64,000 bases of DNA. Origin: Sphaerotilus sulfidivorans. GTDB taxonomy: Bacteria > Pseudomonadota > Gammaproteobacteria > Burkholderiales > Burkholderiaceae_C. The position numbers and the translations under genes are program-made. The stretch covers positions 186,001-250,000 of the forward strand of contig NZ_JACCPY010000001.1 of the NCBI RefSeq assembly GCF_013426975.1, in the 5' to 3' direction. Within the stretch, counting starts at the first letter, position 1. Each line of letters starts with the position of its first letter. Below are positions 1-8,295 of this stretch, one piece after another. The notes beneath the pieces were generated by a model. The model searched no databases, was not told the DNA's origin, and saw nothing but the letters and a program-made list of their open reading frames with translations.

Positions 1-2
1 GC

Positions 3-353
3 GGGCGGGTGATCGCGGTCGGCACGACCACGCTGCGCTCGCTGGAATCGGCCGCGCTGGGCACACCCGACCGGCTGCCGCGCGCCGGCGCGCGCGACAC
101 CGACATCTTCATCACGCCGGGCTTCGACTTCCGCGTCGTCGACCGGCTGGTGACCAACTTCCACCTGCCGCGCAGCACGCTGATGATGCTGGTCAGCGCC
201 TTCGCCGGCTTCGACGCGATCCGCACGCTCTACGCCGACGCGATCGCGCGACGGATGCGCTTCTTCAGCTACGGCGACGCGATGCTGCTCCAGCGTGCAG
301 CATCTGCCGGCAACGACGGCGATCCATCTGGCAACAGCGCTGTGCCACGCTGA
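3..353 (+). CDS. queA: QueA C-terminal part (tRNA preQ1 ribosyltransferase-isomerase), cut by window start
   Basis: S-adenosylmethionine:tRNA ribosyltransferase-isomerase moves the ribosyl group of SAM onto preQ1 at the tRNA wobble position, forming epoxyqueuosine. Only the last ~116 codons are present; the frame is open to the left edge. The visible part has the family's conserved C-terminal blocks: [15 protein letters not shown], an [21 protein letters not shown]-type segment, and the end motif [10 protein letters not shown]. About 20 residues after that motif (to the stop) are non-conserved tail. tgt, which often follows queA, is absent here; a cytochrome c gene follows instead. Identification is firm; the product is cytoplasmic. 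Confidence 0.95.
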   Translation, partial: GRVIAVGTTTLRSLESAALGTPDRLPRAGARDTDIFITPGFDFRVVDRLVTNFHLPRSTLMMLVSAFAGFDAIRTLYADAIARRMRFFSYGDAMLLQRAASAGNDGDPSGNSAVPR

Positions 354-370
354 CAAAAGCCGCCGCACGC

Positions 371-384
371 TTGATCTTGCGCAA
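371..384 (+). promoter_or_regulatory. weak FNR/Anr-like palindrome upstream of the cytochrome c gene
   Basis: The 14-mer TTGATCTTGCGCAA has a perfect left half-site (TTGAT), the right spacing (4 nt) and a right half (CGCAA) matching 3 of 5 positions of ATCAA. It ends 77 bp before the cytochrome c start codon, a reasonable place for oxygen control. One imperfect site is weak evidence, so this is only a suggestion. Confidence 0.25.
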
Positions 385-461
385 CCTTGGGGCGCGGCGC
401 GCCACTACCTTGGAGGCATCCGATTCAACCCGCGGCCGAAGCCGCGACTCCAGGAGCCACC

Positions 462-839
462 ATGAAGACCCGCACCCAAGCCCTCGCCGCCGCGATCGCC
501 CTGCTCGCCAGCGGCGCCGCCCTGGCCGACAAGGCGAAGGATGACGCGATGCTGGCGCTCGCCACCAAGAGCGGCTGCATGACCTGCCACCACATCGAGC
601 CGGGCGCCAAGGGTCCGGACGGCCTGGCGCCGATCGGCCCGGCCTGGAAGGATGTCGGCGCCAAGTACAAGAGCGACAAGCAGGCCGCCGACACCCTGAC
701 CCAGATCGTGCTGAAGGGCTCCAACCCCTACGACAGCCACTGGAAGGGCAAGGCCTCGGGCCTGGCCATGCCGCCCAACGCGGTCGCCATCAAGGAAGCG
801 GATGCCCGCGATCTGGTGAAGTGGATCCTGGCGCTCTGA
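462..839 (+). CDS. periplasmic class I cytochrome c (c-551/c-552 type)
   Basis: A 125-residue exported monoheme cytochrome c, presumably an electron shuttle in the periplasm. Residues 1-22 form a signal peptide (charged start, Ala/Leu-rich core, ALA-D cleavage site). The heme motif is C39-M-T-C42-H43, and M103 in GLAMPPNAV is the likely second axial ligand. Size and the final DLVKWIL helix fit the c-551/c-552 group. The start is set by the signal peptide and by CAGGAG 7-12 bp upstream; an in-frame upstream extension to position 387 lacks both. It stands alone between queA and a sensor kinase, so its redox partner cannot be read from context. Confidence 0.9.
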   Translation: MKTRTQALAAAIALLASGAALADKAKDDAMLALATKSGCMTCHHIEPGAKGPDGLAPIGPAWKDVGAKYKSDKQAADTLTQIVLKGSNPYDSHWKGKASGLAMPPNAVAIKEADARDLVKWILAL

Positions 840-905
840 TGCACCACTGAAGCGCCGCCGAGGCGCTGACGGCGGCGGCCGGCTCTGCGATCATCGGCGG
901 CGCCG

Positions 906-3425
906 ATGACCGCTCCGCCCCCTCCCCCGCCCTTGCCACCGCCTGGCGCCCGTTCCGCCACGCTCGCCCTGATCCGCTCCAGCCCGCGGCTCAGGGCCGG
1001 GCTGCTGTTGCTGGGCGGCCTGATCCTGACCGCGCTGGCGGTGGTGCTGGTCCTGCTGCTGGCCGGTCCGGACGATGCCCGCGGCATGGGCACCACGCCG
1101 GCCACCCTCGCGGACGGGCGGGCGCCGGGCGCCGCACCGATGCAGATGATCGAGCTGAGCGAGGCCGAGTTCCGCCTGCGCCCGCGCGATGCCTGGCAGC
1201 CGGTGCCGCTGCCCGACACCTGGGCGCGCCGCGGCCTGGCCAGTGCCGGGCTCGGTCACTACCGCATCGAGTTCACGCTGGGCGCACGGCCTGCGGGCCT
1301 GTGGGTGCTGTGCATTCCGCGCATGAGCCGGGTGCATGAGCTGCGGCTCAACGGCGAGCTGCTCGGCGGTGCGCTGATCGATCCCTTCGAGCGTCCGCCC
1401 GGCGACACCGGGGGCCGCGACCATCTGGTCAGCGTGCCGCCCCACCTGCTGCAGGCCGGCCTCAACCGCATCGAGCTATCGGTGGTCCACAGCCGCAATG
1501 CCGGCCTGTCGATGCTGATGCTCGGCCCGGCGCAGGCCCTGCCGACCGGCGCCCGACTGATCCACCAGATGGCCTGGATCCCGAGCAGCCTCTATCTGGT
1601 CGGCGCCGGTCTGGCGGTGTTCATGCTGGCGATCTGGTGGCGCCGGCCCAGCGAGCGCATCTGCGGCCAGTTCGGACTGATCTGGATGCTCTGCCTCCTG
1701 ATGCATCTGCTGGTGCTGCTGTCGCCGCCGCAGCCCGACGCGCTGCATGACGGCCTGCTGCTGCTGCTGCAGATCGGCACGCTGGCGCTCGGGGCCGCGA
1801 TCGCGCTGCGGCTGAGCGGCCAGCTGCAGTCGGCCAGCGCCGGCGTCGCCCAGGCGACGCTGCTGCTGGCGGTGGCGCTGGCGCTGTGGGGCGCGCTGAC
1901 CGGCGTGATCGACGCGGTCCGCCTCTGGCTGCACCCGGTGCTGATCCTGGTCTGCGCGCTGCTGATGCCGCTGGCCTGGAGCGGCTGCCGGCGCCTGCCG
2001 GGGCCGGCGCGCCTGCTGCTGGCCGGCCTGCTGGCGGCGCTGCTGATCGCCGCCGGCCATGATCATCTGGTCTGGATGGGGCTGAGCTCGGTGATGGACC
2101 ACTACTGGCTGCCGCTGGCGCTGCCGCTGGCGCTGCTGGCGATCGGCAGCCTGATGATCCGCCGGCTGGTCGAGGCGCTGCGGCAGGTCGAGCAGCTCAA
2201 CGCCGACCTGGAGCGTCGGGTGGCCGAGCGCACCGCCGCGCTGCAGCAGGCCAACCAGGCCAAGACCCGCTTCCTGGCCGCGGCCAGCCATGACCTGCGC
2301 CAGCCGGTGGTGACGATCAGCCTGCTGATCGACCTGCTGCGCGAGCAGGTGCCCGCACCGCTGCGGCCGATGACCGACCGGGTCGACGAGGCGGTGTCCT
2401 CGATGGAGGATCTGCTCAAGGGCCTGCTCGACCTGTCGCGGCTGGAGGCCGGCACGGTGCGCCCGCGCCCGCAGCCGGTGGCGCTGCAGCCGCTGTTCGA
2501 CGCGATCGCCACGCACGAGGGCGAGACCGCTCGGCGCAAGGGCCTGAAGCTGCGCTTCCGGCCCAGTGGCGCCACCGTGGTGTCCGACCCGGTGCTGCTG
2601 GACCAGATCCTGCGCAATCTGGTCAGCAACGCGGTGCGCTACACCGAGCACGGCGGCGTGCTGGTCGGCGTGCGCCGCCGCGGCGAGCGGCTGCAGCTCG
2701 ACGTGATCGACACCGGGGTCGGCATCGCGCAGGAGGACCAGGATGCGGTCTTCGAGGAGTTCGTCCAGCTCGACACCCCGATCGGCAGGCCGCGGCGCAC
2801 CCTGGGCGACAGCAGCCGCGGCCTGGGGCTGGGCCTGTCGATCGTGCAGCGCAGCTGCGCGCTGCTGGGCCACCGGCTGCTGCTGAACTCGCGCCCCGGG
2901 CGGGGCAGCCGCTTCTCGGTGCAGCTCGACAGTGCCACGCCGCTGCCGGCACTGCCGGTGCCGGCGCTGCCGCGCCGGCTGCCGCTGCAGGGCCTGCGGC
3001 TGACGGTGGTCGAGGACGAACCCGCGGTGCAGGACGCGCTGCGCGCCCGCCTGCAGGCCTGGGGCGCGGTGGTGCAGTGCCATGACGGACTGGCACCGCT
3101 GCGCCACCAGCTGGCGCAGCGCCCGCGCGGCCACAGCGGCATCGACCTGCTGATCACCGACCACCGGCTGCGCGGCGCCAGCGGGCTGGATGTGGTCGAG
3201 GCGGTGCGCAGCTACGGCGGACCGGTCCCGGTGCTGGTGATCACCGGGGACACCTCGCCGGGCGATCTCTCGCTGCTGTCGGCCAGCGGGCTGCAGGTGC
3301 TGCACAAGCCCTTCCGCGCCGAGGCGCTGCTGGCGGCGATCGAGCAGGTGCTGGCCACCGCAGAGGCCTTCGGGATCACAGCCGCTCGAGCAGCGCCGGG
3401 CAGCCCGGCCAGTCGTCGCGGCTGA
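906..3425 (+). CDS. membrane hybrid sensor histidine kinase with 7TM (DISM-like) input
   Basis: 839 residues. Order: Pro-rich start; membrane helix (~30-52); periplasmic jelly-roll-like region resembling 7TMR-DISM extracellular domains (~75-215); about seven membrane helices (~225-425); coiled coil; HisKA with phospho-acceptor H462 in SHDLRQPV; HATPase_c with an N box (LVSNAVRY) and G boxes (DTGVGI, GLGLGLSIV); and a C-terminal receiver with D752 in ITDHRLRG and Lys in HKPF. It should sense a periplasmic or carbohydrate-like cue and relay phosphate from His to Asp. No DNA-binding regulator is adjacent, so its output partner is unknown. The last 50 bp overlap the convergent gene's 3' end. Confidence 0.88.
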   Translation: MTAPPPPPPLPPPGARSATLALIRSSPRLRAGLLLLGGLILTALAVVLVLLLAGPDDARGMGTTPATLADGRAPGAAPMQMIELSEAEFRLRPRDAWQPVPLPDTWARRGLASAGLGHYRIEFTLGARPAGLWVLCIPRMSRVHELRLNGELLGGALIDPFERPPGDTGGRDHLVSVPPHLLQAGLNRIELSVVHSRNAGLSMLMLGPAQALPTGARLIHQMAWIPSSLYLVGAGLAVFMLAIWWRRPSERICGQFGLIWMLCLLMHLLVLLSPPQPDALHDGLLLLLQIGTLALGAAIALRLSGQLQSASAGVAQATLLLAVALALWGALTGVIDAVRLWLHPVLILVCALLMPLAWSGCRRLPGPARLLLAGLLAALLIAAGHDHLVWMGLSSVMDHYWLPLALPLALLAIGSLMIRRLVEALRQVEQLNADLERRVAERTAALQQANQAKTRFLAAASHDLRQPVVTISLLIDLLREQVPAPLRPMTDRVDEAVSSMEDLLKGLLDLSRLEAGTVRPRPQPVALQPLFDAIATHEGETARRKGLKLRFRPSGATVVSDPVLLDQILRNLVSNAVRYTEHGGVLVGVRRRGERLQLDVIDTGVGIAQEDQDAVFEEFVQLDTPIGRPRRTLGDSSRGLGLGLSIVQRSCALLGHRLLLNSRPGRGSRFSVQLDSATPLPALPVPALPRRLPLQGLRLTVVEDEPAVQDALRARLQAWGAVVQCHDGLAPLRHQLAQRPRGHSGIDLLITDHRLRGASGLDVVEAVRSYGGPVPVLVITGDTSPGDLSLLSASGLQVLHKPFRAEALLAAIEQVLATAEAFGITAARAAPGSPASRRG

Positions 3426-4221
3426 AGGCGAACTTGCGCGAGACCTCGCCCAGGCCGCGGCCGGCGCGCACCGCATCGATCGCGCCGGCCGGATCGGTGA
3501 TCCAGCGCCCGCCGATCCGGGTGACGCCGCGCGCGAACAGCGCATCGGGCAGGCAGCCGGCGCTCGGGCCCAGCAGCGCCAGATGATGTGCGTGGCGCAG
3601 GTGCGGCAGCAGCGCCTCGAGACTGCCGTTGATCAGCGTGGTGGCGGTGCAGACGATGCGCCGGCAGTCCTGCAGCGCCGCCGGGTCCAGCGTCACGGTC
3701 AGCGCGTCGCGCCGGCCGGCCAGCTCGGGCTGAAGCTCCAGCACCGTCAGCCGCAGTCCGGCCTCCAGCAGCGGCGCCACCATCGGCGTGAACAGCCCGA
3801 CCATGCCGAGATGCTCGCCCGGCAGCGGCGCCGGCCGGCCCCAGGGATCGCCGCTGCGCGGCACCTCCAGCCCGGCGCGCTCGACCAGCCAGCGCGACAG
3901 CGCGCCCAGCGCCGCCCAGGCCACCACCCGGCGCGCGCCGCGCGCGGCCCCGAACGAGGCGGCCAGCGCCAGCGCGTCCGCGCCCGCGAGCGCCTCGGCG
4001 CCGTGGCCGAGCAGCAGCGCCTCGTGATCGTCGTCGAGCATGACGTAGGCGGCGCCGGGCGTGCCGTCGTCGAGCTCGAGCAGGCAGAACTCGCCGCGGC
4101 CGGCCCGGCGCGCCGCCTGCACCGCCTCGCGCGGCGGCAGGTGCAGCGCGCGCACCTTCGGCAGCGCGAAGCGCTCGGCCACCGCACGCAGCGGGGCCAC
4201 CAGTTCATCGTCAAGGCGCAT
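3376..4221 (-). CDS. DUF364/DUF4213-type putative heavy-metal chelation protein
   Basis: 281 residues. It resembles proteins with an N-terminal DUF4213 region followed by DUF364, a Rossmann-like domain described as a putative heavy-metal chelation domain. Visible hallmarks are the central GMVGLFTPMV segment (nucleotide-type Gly loop), a CTATTLINGSLEALL helix and a LLGPSAGCLPDALF motif, all typical of DUF364. The substrate is unknown for the family. It lies 79 bp downstream of the MaoC gene on the same strand and may be the last gene of that unit. Its 3' end overlaps the convergent histidine kinase by 50 bp. Family assignment rests on motif recall, not a search. Confidence 0.7.
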   Translation of the reverse strand: MRLDDELVAPLRAVAERFALPKVRALHLPPREAVQAARRAGRGEFCLLELDDGTPGAAYVMLDDDHEALLLGHGAEALAGADALALAASFGAARGARRVVAWAALGALSRWLVERAGLEVPRSGDPWGRPAPLPGEHLGMVGLFTPMVAPLLEAGLRLTVLELQPELAGRRDALTVTLDPAALQDCRRIVCTATTLINGSLEALLPHLRHAHHLALLGPSAGCLPDALFARGVTRIGGRWITDPAGAIDAVRAGRGLGEVSRKFAFSRDDWPGCPALLERL

Positions 4222-4300
4222 GGCGCAGGCTCTCCGGGTCCGGACGCAGGGACAGGAGCCGGAGCATAGCGGCGCCCGCGGCGCCGCCCCCTGCGCTGCG

Positions 4301-4786
4301 TCAGGCCTCGACCGGTGCGGTGGCCGCCGCGGCCGCGCGGGCCTGGGCCTGCTCGCGCTTGAGCAGCGAGCCCACCTTGATCAGCGCCTCCCCGTCGATC
4401 ACCACCGTGCCCTTGACGGTGCAGACCGTCTCGAGCAGCACGCGGCAGCGCTCGGGCTGGACCTCCTTGACCCGCACCGTCGCGTGCACCGTGTCACCGG
4501 GCCGCACCGGCGCCTTGAAGCTCATGCGCTGGTCGAGGTAGATCGAGCCCGGGCCGGGCAGCTTGTTGGCCACCGCGGCCGAGATGACGCTGGCGGTCAG
4601 GAAGCCGTGGGCGATGCGGCCCTTGAACGGCGTGCCCTGCGCGAACTCCTCGTTGGTGTGCACCGCGTTGCCGTCGCCGGACACGCCGGCGAACAGCACG
4701 ATGTCCGCCTCGGTGATGGTCTTCGAGAAGGTCGCGGTCATGCCGACGCGCAGGTCCTCGATGTCATGGCCTTGAAGATCGTTCAT
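4301..4786 (-). CDS. MaoC-family (R)-specific enoyl-CoA hydratase
   Basis: 161 residues, a single hot-dog domain. The hydratase-2 motif is intact: D38 and H43 in GVSGDGNAVHTNEEFA match the Asp/His dyad of PhaJ-type hydratases, followed by RIAHGFLTASVIS. These enzymes hydrate trans-2-enoyl-CoA to (R)-3-hydroxyacyl-CoA, feeding polyhydroxyalkanoate synthesis or side-chain degradation. The gene lies 32 bp downstream of an acyl-CoA synthetase on the same strand, so acid activation and hydration are probably co-expressed. The Ala-rich tail after residue ~145 is not conserved. Substrate chain length cannot be read from the sequence. Confidence 0.88.
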   Translation of the reverse strand: MNDLQGHDIEDLRVGMTATFSKTITEADIVLFAGVSGDGNAVHTNEEFAQGTPFKGRIAHGFLTASVISAAVANKLPGPGSIYLDQRMSFKAPVRPGDTVHATVRVKEVQPERCRVLLETVCTVKGTVVIDGEALIKVGSLLKREQAQARAAAAATAPVEA

Positions 4787-4818
4787 CGTCGTCTCCCCCG
4801 TCCGGTCGTTTCACGGTC

Positions 4819-6459
4819 TCAGCCGATGGCCGAGGCCGACTTCATCTGCTGGCGCAGCATGAACTTCTGGATCTTGCCGGTCGAGGTCTTGGGCAGCGTG
4901 CCGAAGACCACGCGCTTGGGCACCTTGTAGCGCGCCATGTGCTGGCGGCAGTATTCGACGATTTCCTCCTCGGTCGCCTCGGCGCCCTCGCGCAGCTCGA
5001 TGAAGGCGCAGGGCACCTCGCCCCACTTCGGGTCCGGCGCGGCGACGATCGCCGCCACCATCACCGCCGGGTGGCGGTAGAGCACCTCCTCGACCTCGAC
5101 GCTGGAGATGTTCTCGCCGCCCGAGATGATGATGTCCTTGCTGCGGTCCTTGATCTTGACGTAGCCGTCCGGGTGCATCACCGCCAGGTCGCCGGTGTGG
5201 AACCAGCCGCCGCGGAAGGCCTCGGCGGTCGCCTCGGGGTTCTTCAGGTAGCCCTTCATCACCAGATTGCCACGGAAGAAGATCTCGCCCATGGTCTGGC
5301 CGTCGGCCGGCACCGGCTGCATCGTCTCGGGATCGAGCACCGCGATGGCGTCCTGCATCGGGTAGGCCACGCCCTGGCGGGCGTTGAGCTCGGCGCGCTC
5401 GCCGATGGAGAGCTTCTCCCAGCCTTCCTGCTTGACGCAGACCGCCGCCGGACCGTAGACCTCGGTCAGGCCGTAGACATGGGTGATGTCGATGCCGATG
5501 CGCTCGCAGCCCTCGATGATCGCCGCCGGCGGCGCCGCGCCCGCGATCAGGCCGTGGATCGGGTGATCGATGCCGGCGCGCAGCTGCTCGGAGGCATTGA
5601 TCAGCAGGCCGTAGACGATCGGCGCGCCGCACATGTGGGTCACGCGGTGCTCGCGGATCAGCGGGAAGATCAGCGTCGGATCGACCCGGCGCAGGCACAC
5701 GCTGGTGCCGGCCTGCAGCGCCATCGTCCACGGGAAGCACCAGCCGTTGCAGTGGAACATCGGCAGCGTCCACAGGTAGACGGCGTGGCGCGGCATCTCC
5801 CAGGTGACGACGTTCGAGGTGGCGTTCAGGTAGGCGCCGCGGTGGTGCGTGACCACGCCCTTCGGGTTGCCGGTGGTGCCGCTGGTGTAGTTCAGCGCGA
5901 TCGCATCCCACTCGTCGACCGGCGGCTGCCAGGCGAAGTCCGGGTCCCCCTCGGCCAGGAAGGCCTCGTAGTCCTTCTCGCCGAGCAGCACGCCGCCCTC
6001 GAACAGCGCGTCGTCGACGTCGATGACCAGCGGGCGCGGGCCTTTCACCAGGTCGAGCGCGCGGCGGATGATCGACGAGAACTCGCGATCGGTCAGCAGC
6101 ACCTTGGCCTCGCCGTGGTCGAGCTGGAAGGCGATCGCCTCCGGGTCGAGCCGGGTGTTGAGCGTGTTGAGCACCGCGCCGGCCATCGGCACGCCGAAGT
6201 GGCACTCGTACATCGCCGGCGTGTTGGGCAGCATCGCCGCGACGGTGTCGCCGGCACGGATGCCGCGTCCGCGCAGCGCGCTGGCCAGGCGGCGGCAGCG
6301 CCGGGCCGTCTCGCGCCAGGTCTGGCGCAGCTCGCCGTGGATCAGCGCGATGCGCTCGGGATGGATGCGCGCGGTGCGCTCCAGAAAGGTCAGGGGCGTC
6401 AGGGCGGCGAAGTTCGCGCGGTTGCGATCGAGGCCCTGGTCGTAGGCGGAATGACCCAT
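4819..6459 (-). CDS. acyl-CoA synthetase (AMP-forming, ANL family)
   Basis: 546 residues. It activates a carboxylic acid to its CoA thioester through an acyl-adenylate. Visible motifs are the phosphate-binding loop YTSGTTGNPKG (191-201), the adenylate motif HVYGLTEVYGP, the hinge GWFHTGDLA, the RSKDIIISGGENISS block, and the C-terminal catalytic Lys in PKTSTGKIQK. The overall look is that of medium-chain/AlkK-like or methylmercaptopropionate-CoA ligase-like members. The start at MGHSAYDQG fits the family's usual beginning; the frame stays open far upstream only because of high GC. It is first in a unit with the MaoC hydratase and divergent from a two-component operon across 210 bp. Confidence 0.92.
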   Translation of the reverse strand: MGHSAYDQGLDRNRANFAALTPLTFLERTARIHPERIALIHGELRQTWRETARRCRRLASALRGRGIRAGDTVAAMLPNTPAMYECHFGVPMAGAVLNTLNTRLDPEAIAFQLDHGEAKVLLTDREFSSIIRRALDLVKGPRPLVIDVDDALFEGGVLLGEKDYEAFLAEGDPDFAWQPPVDEWDAIALNYTSGTTGNPKGVVTHHRGAYLNATSNVVTWEMPRHAVYLWTLPMFHCNGWCFPWTMALQAGTSVCLRRVDPTLIFPLIREHRVTHMCGAPIVYGLLINASEQLRAGIDHPIHGLIAGAAPPAAIIEGCERIGIDITHVYGLTEVYGPAAVCVKQEGWEKLSIGERAELNARQGVAYPMQDAIAVLDPETMQPVPADGQTMGEIFFRGNLVMKGYLKNPEATAEAFRGGWFHTGDLAVMHPDGYVKIKDRSKDIIISGGENISSVEVEEVLYRHPAVMVAAIVAAPDPKWGEVPCAFIELREGAEATEEEIVEYCRQHMARYKVPKRVVFGTLPKTSTGKIQKFMLRQQMKSASAIG

Positions 6460-6565
6460 TCGGCTGTCTCCGGAGAACATGTGGGGACGCCCGCGCGGCT
6501 GTCGTGCCGTCTGGGGGCATCCTGCGGAGCAGCGATGATCCCGATCGAACCTTGCATCACCTCGG

Positions 6566-6583
6566 ATCGAATGTATCGAATGT
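6566..6583. promoter_or_regulatory. perfect 9-bp direct repeat in the divergent synthetase/sensor-kinase promoter region
   Basis: ATCGAATGT occurs twice in immediate succession in the 210-bp gap between the divergent acyl-CoA synthetase (start 6459) and PAS hybrid kinase (start 6670). Tandem direct repeats are the usual binding format of OmpR/PhoB-type regulators, and such a regulator is encoded at the end of the rightward operon. Autoregulation is therefore a plausible reading, although a 9-bp period is shorter than the usual 11 bp. No -35/-10 pair is obvious to me. Confidence 0.35.
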
Positions 6584-6669
6584 TTGCGTCGACCCGGCGG
6601 CGCGTGCCAGGTCGGACCCGCACGCACGCACGGAAGGTCTCGGTCAGCTCGCTGCCTAGAATCGGTCCG

Positions 6670-8295
6670 ATGGATCCGACCCTTTCTCTCCCCGAGTCCG
6701 CCGATCCCGGGTCGGCGCCCCGCGATGCGCTGCTGGCCGAGCTGCGCCTGAGCGAGGCGCGGCTGCGCCTGATCTTCGACAACGTGCCGGCGCTGATCGG
6801 CTACTTCGACCGCAACCATGTCTACCAGTACGCCAACAAGGGCTACACCGACTGGTTCGGGCGCGGGCGCGACATCGCCGCCGGGCGGCCGATCGTCGAC
6901 GTGCTGCCGCCCGAGGTCTACGCGGTGGTGATCCCGCATGTGGTGCTGGCGCTCAAGGGCAGCCGCCAGCGCTACGAGTACGAGATGGCGCGCGACGACG
7001 GCCGCATCGTCAACGCCCGCACCGAGCTGGTCCCGGAGTTCGGGCCGGACGGCGAGGTGCTGGGCTGCTTCGTGCTGTCGGTCGATGTCAGCGAGGTCAA
7101 GCAGGCGCAGGTGGCGATCGCTCAGGCGCAGAAGATGGAGGCGGTCGGCCAGCTCACCGGCGGCATCGCGCACGACCTCAACAACATGCTGGCGGTGATG
7201 ATCGGCAACCTCGCCGCGCTGCGCGACCGCCGTCCGGGCGATCCGGAGCTGGCCGAATTCCTGACGCCGGCGCTGAAGGCTGCGCACAGCGGCGCCGACC
7301 TGATCCGCCGGCTGCTGACCTTCGCGCGCCAGCAGCCGCTGGCGCCGCGTGCGGTCGATGTCGGCGAGGTGGTGGCCGACGCCGCGCAGCTGCTGGTACG
7401 CTCGCTGCCCGATTCGGTGCGGCTGCTGACCTCGCTGGCGGCGCCGCGCCAGCGCCTGATCGCGCGCACCGACGCGCATCAGCTCGAGAGCGCGATCCTG
7501 AACCTGGCGATCAACGCGCGCGACGCGATGCCCGAGGGCGGCGAGCTGCGCATCGAGACCGACGAGTGCCTGCTCGACGCGGCCGAGGCGGCCGAGGCCG
7601 AGGTGCTGCCCGGCCGCCATGTGCGCATCAGCGTCACCGACACCGGCATCGGCATGGACGAGGCGACGCGGGCGCGGGTCTTCGAGCCCTTCTTCACCAC
7701 CAAGCGCTTCGGCCAGGGCAGCGGCCTGGGCCTGCCGATGGTCTACGGCTTCGTGCGCCAGTGCGGCGGCGGCGTGCTGCTGCACAGCCGCCCCGGCGCC
7801 GGCACCCGGGTGACGCTGCTGCTGCAGCCGGCCGAGATGCCGGCGGCGGCCACCGCACCGACCACCGCGGCACCGGGAACGCCTGCGGATGCCGCGGTCA
7901 TCGAGAGTCCGCAGGCCGCAGACATGCCGCCGCGCCCTGGCCGGCCGCTGGTGCTGCTGGTCGACGACCAGGCCGAGCTGCGCCGCATCGTGCGCCGCGA
8001 ACTCGTCGCGCTCGGCCACCCGGTCATCGAGGCCGGCGACGGCGACGAGGCCCGCGAGATCCTCGACGCGGTGCCCGGCATCGGTCTGCTGATCACCGAC
8101 ATCGTCATGCCCGGGCGCACCGACGGGCGCGCGCTGTGCCGCCACGCCGCGCGCACCCGCCCCGGGCTGCGCATGCTGATGATCAGCGGATACTCCGACG
8201 AGCAGCCCGGCCGGGCGAGCGACCCCTGGCCGCTGCTGCGCAAGCCGTTCACGCCCGAAGAACTGAGATCCACGCTCGAGGAGACACTGAAATGA
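6670..8295 (+). CDS. soluble PAS-domain hybrid histidine kinase
   Basis: 541 residues with no membrane segment, so cytoplasmic. Order: PAS fold (~25-140, beginning LRLIFDNVPALIGYFDRNHVY); HisKA with H168 in GGIAHDLNNML, the form typical of hybrid kinases of the NtrB-like/HWE-adjacent type; HATPase_c (~265-390; N box LNLAINARDAMPEGG, G boxes DTGIGM and GSGLGLPMVYGF); an Ala/Pro linker; and a receiver (~425-541) with D477 in ITDIVMPG and Lys in RKPF. The start is placed at MDPTLSLPE because no domain lies upstream. Its stop overlaps the regulator's start by 4 bp (ATGA), so the two are translationally coupled and form a phosphorelay. Confidence 0.9.
   Translation: MDPTLSLPESADPGSAPRDALLAELRLSEARLRLIFDNVPALIGYFDRNHVYQYANKGYTDWFGRGRDIAAGRPIVDVLPPEVYAVVIPHVVLALKGSRQRYEYEMARDDGRIVNARTELVPEFGPDGEVLGCFVLSVDVSEVKQAQVAIAQAQKMEAVGQLTGGIAHDLNNMLAVMIGNLAALRDRRPGDPELAEFLTPALKAAHSGADLIRRLLTFARQQPLAPRAVDVGEVVADAAQLLVRSLPDSVRLLTSLAAPRQRLIARTDAHQLESAILNLAINARDAMPEGGELRIETDECLLDAAEAAEAEVLPGRHVRISVTDTGIGMDEATRARVFEPFFTTKRFGQGSGLGLPMVYGFVRQCGGGVLLHSRPGAGTRVTLLLQPAEMPAAATAPTTAAPGTPADAAVIESPQAADMPPRPGRPLVLLVDDQAELRRIVRRELVALGHPVIEAGDGDEAREILDAVPGIGLLITDIVMPGRTDGRALCRHAARTRPGLRMLMISGYSDEQPGRASDPWPLLRKPFTPEELRSTLEETLK

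Noticed and set aside
4939-6669. Upstream extension of the PAS hybrid kinase frame through the acyl-CoA synthetase region
   Set aside because: The extension is antisense to a well-supported gene and has no domain; the PAS kinase begins naturally at 6670.
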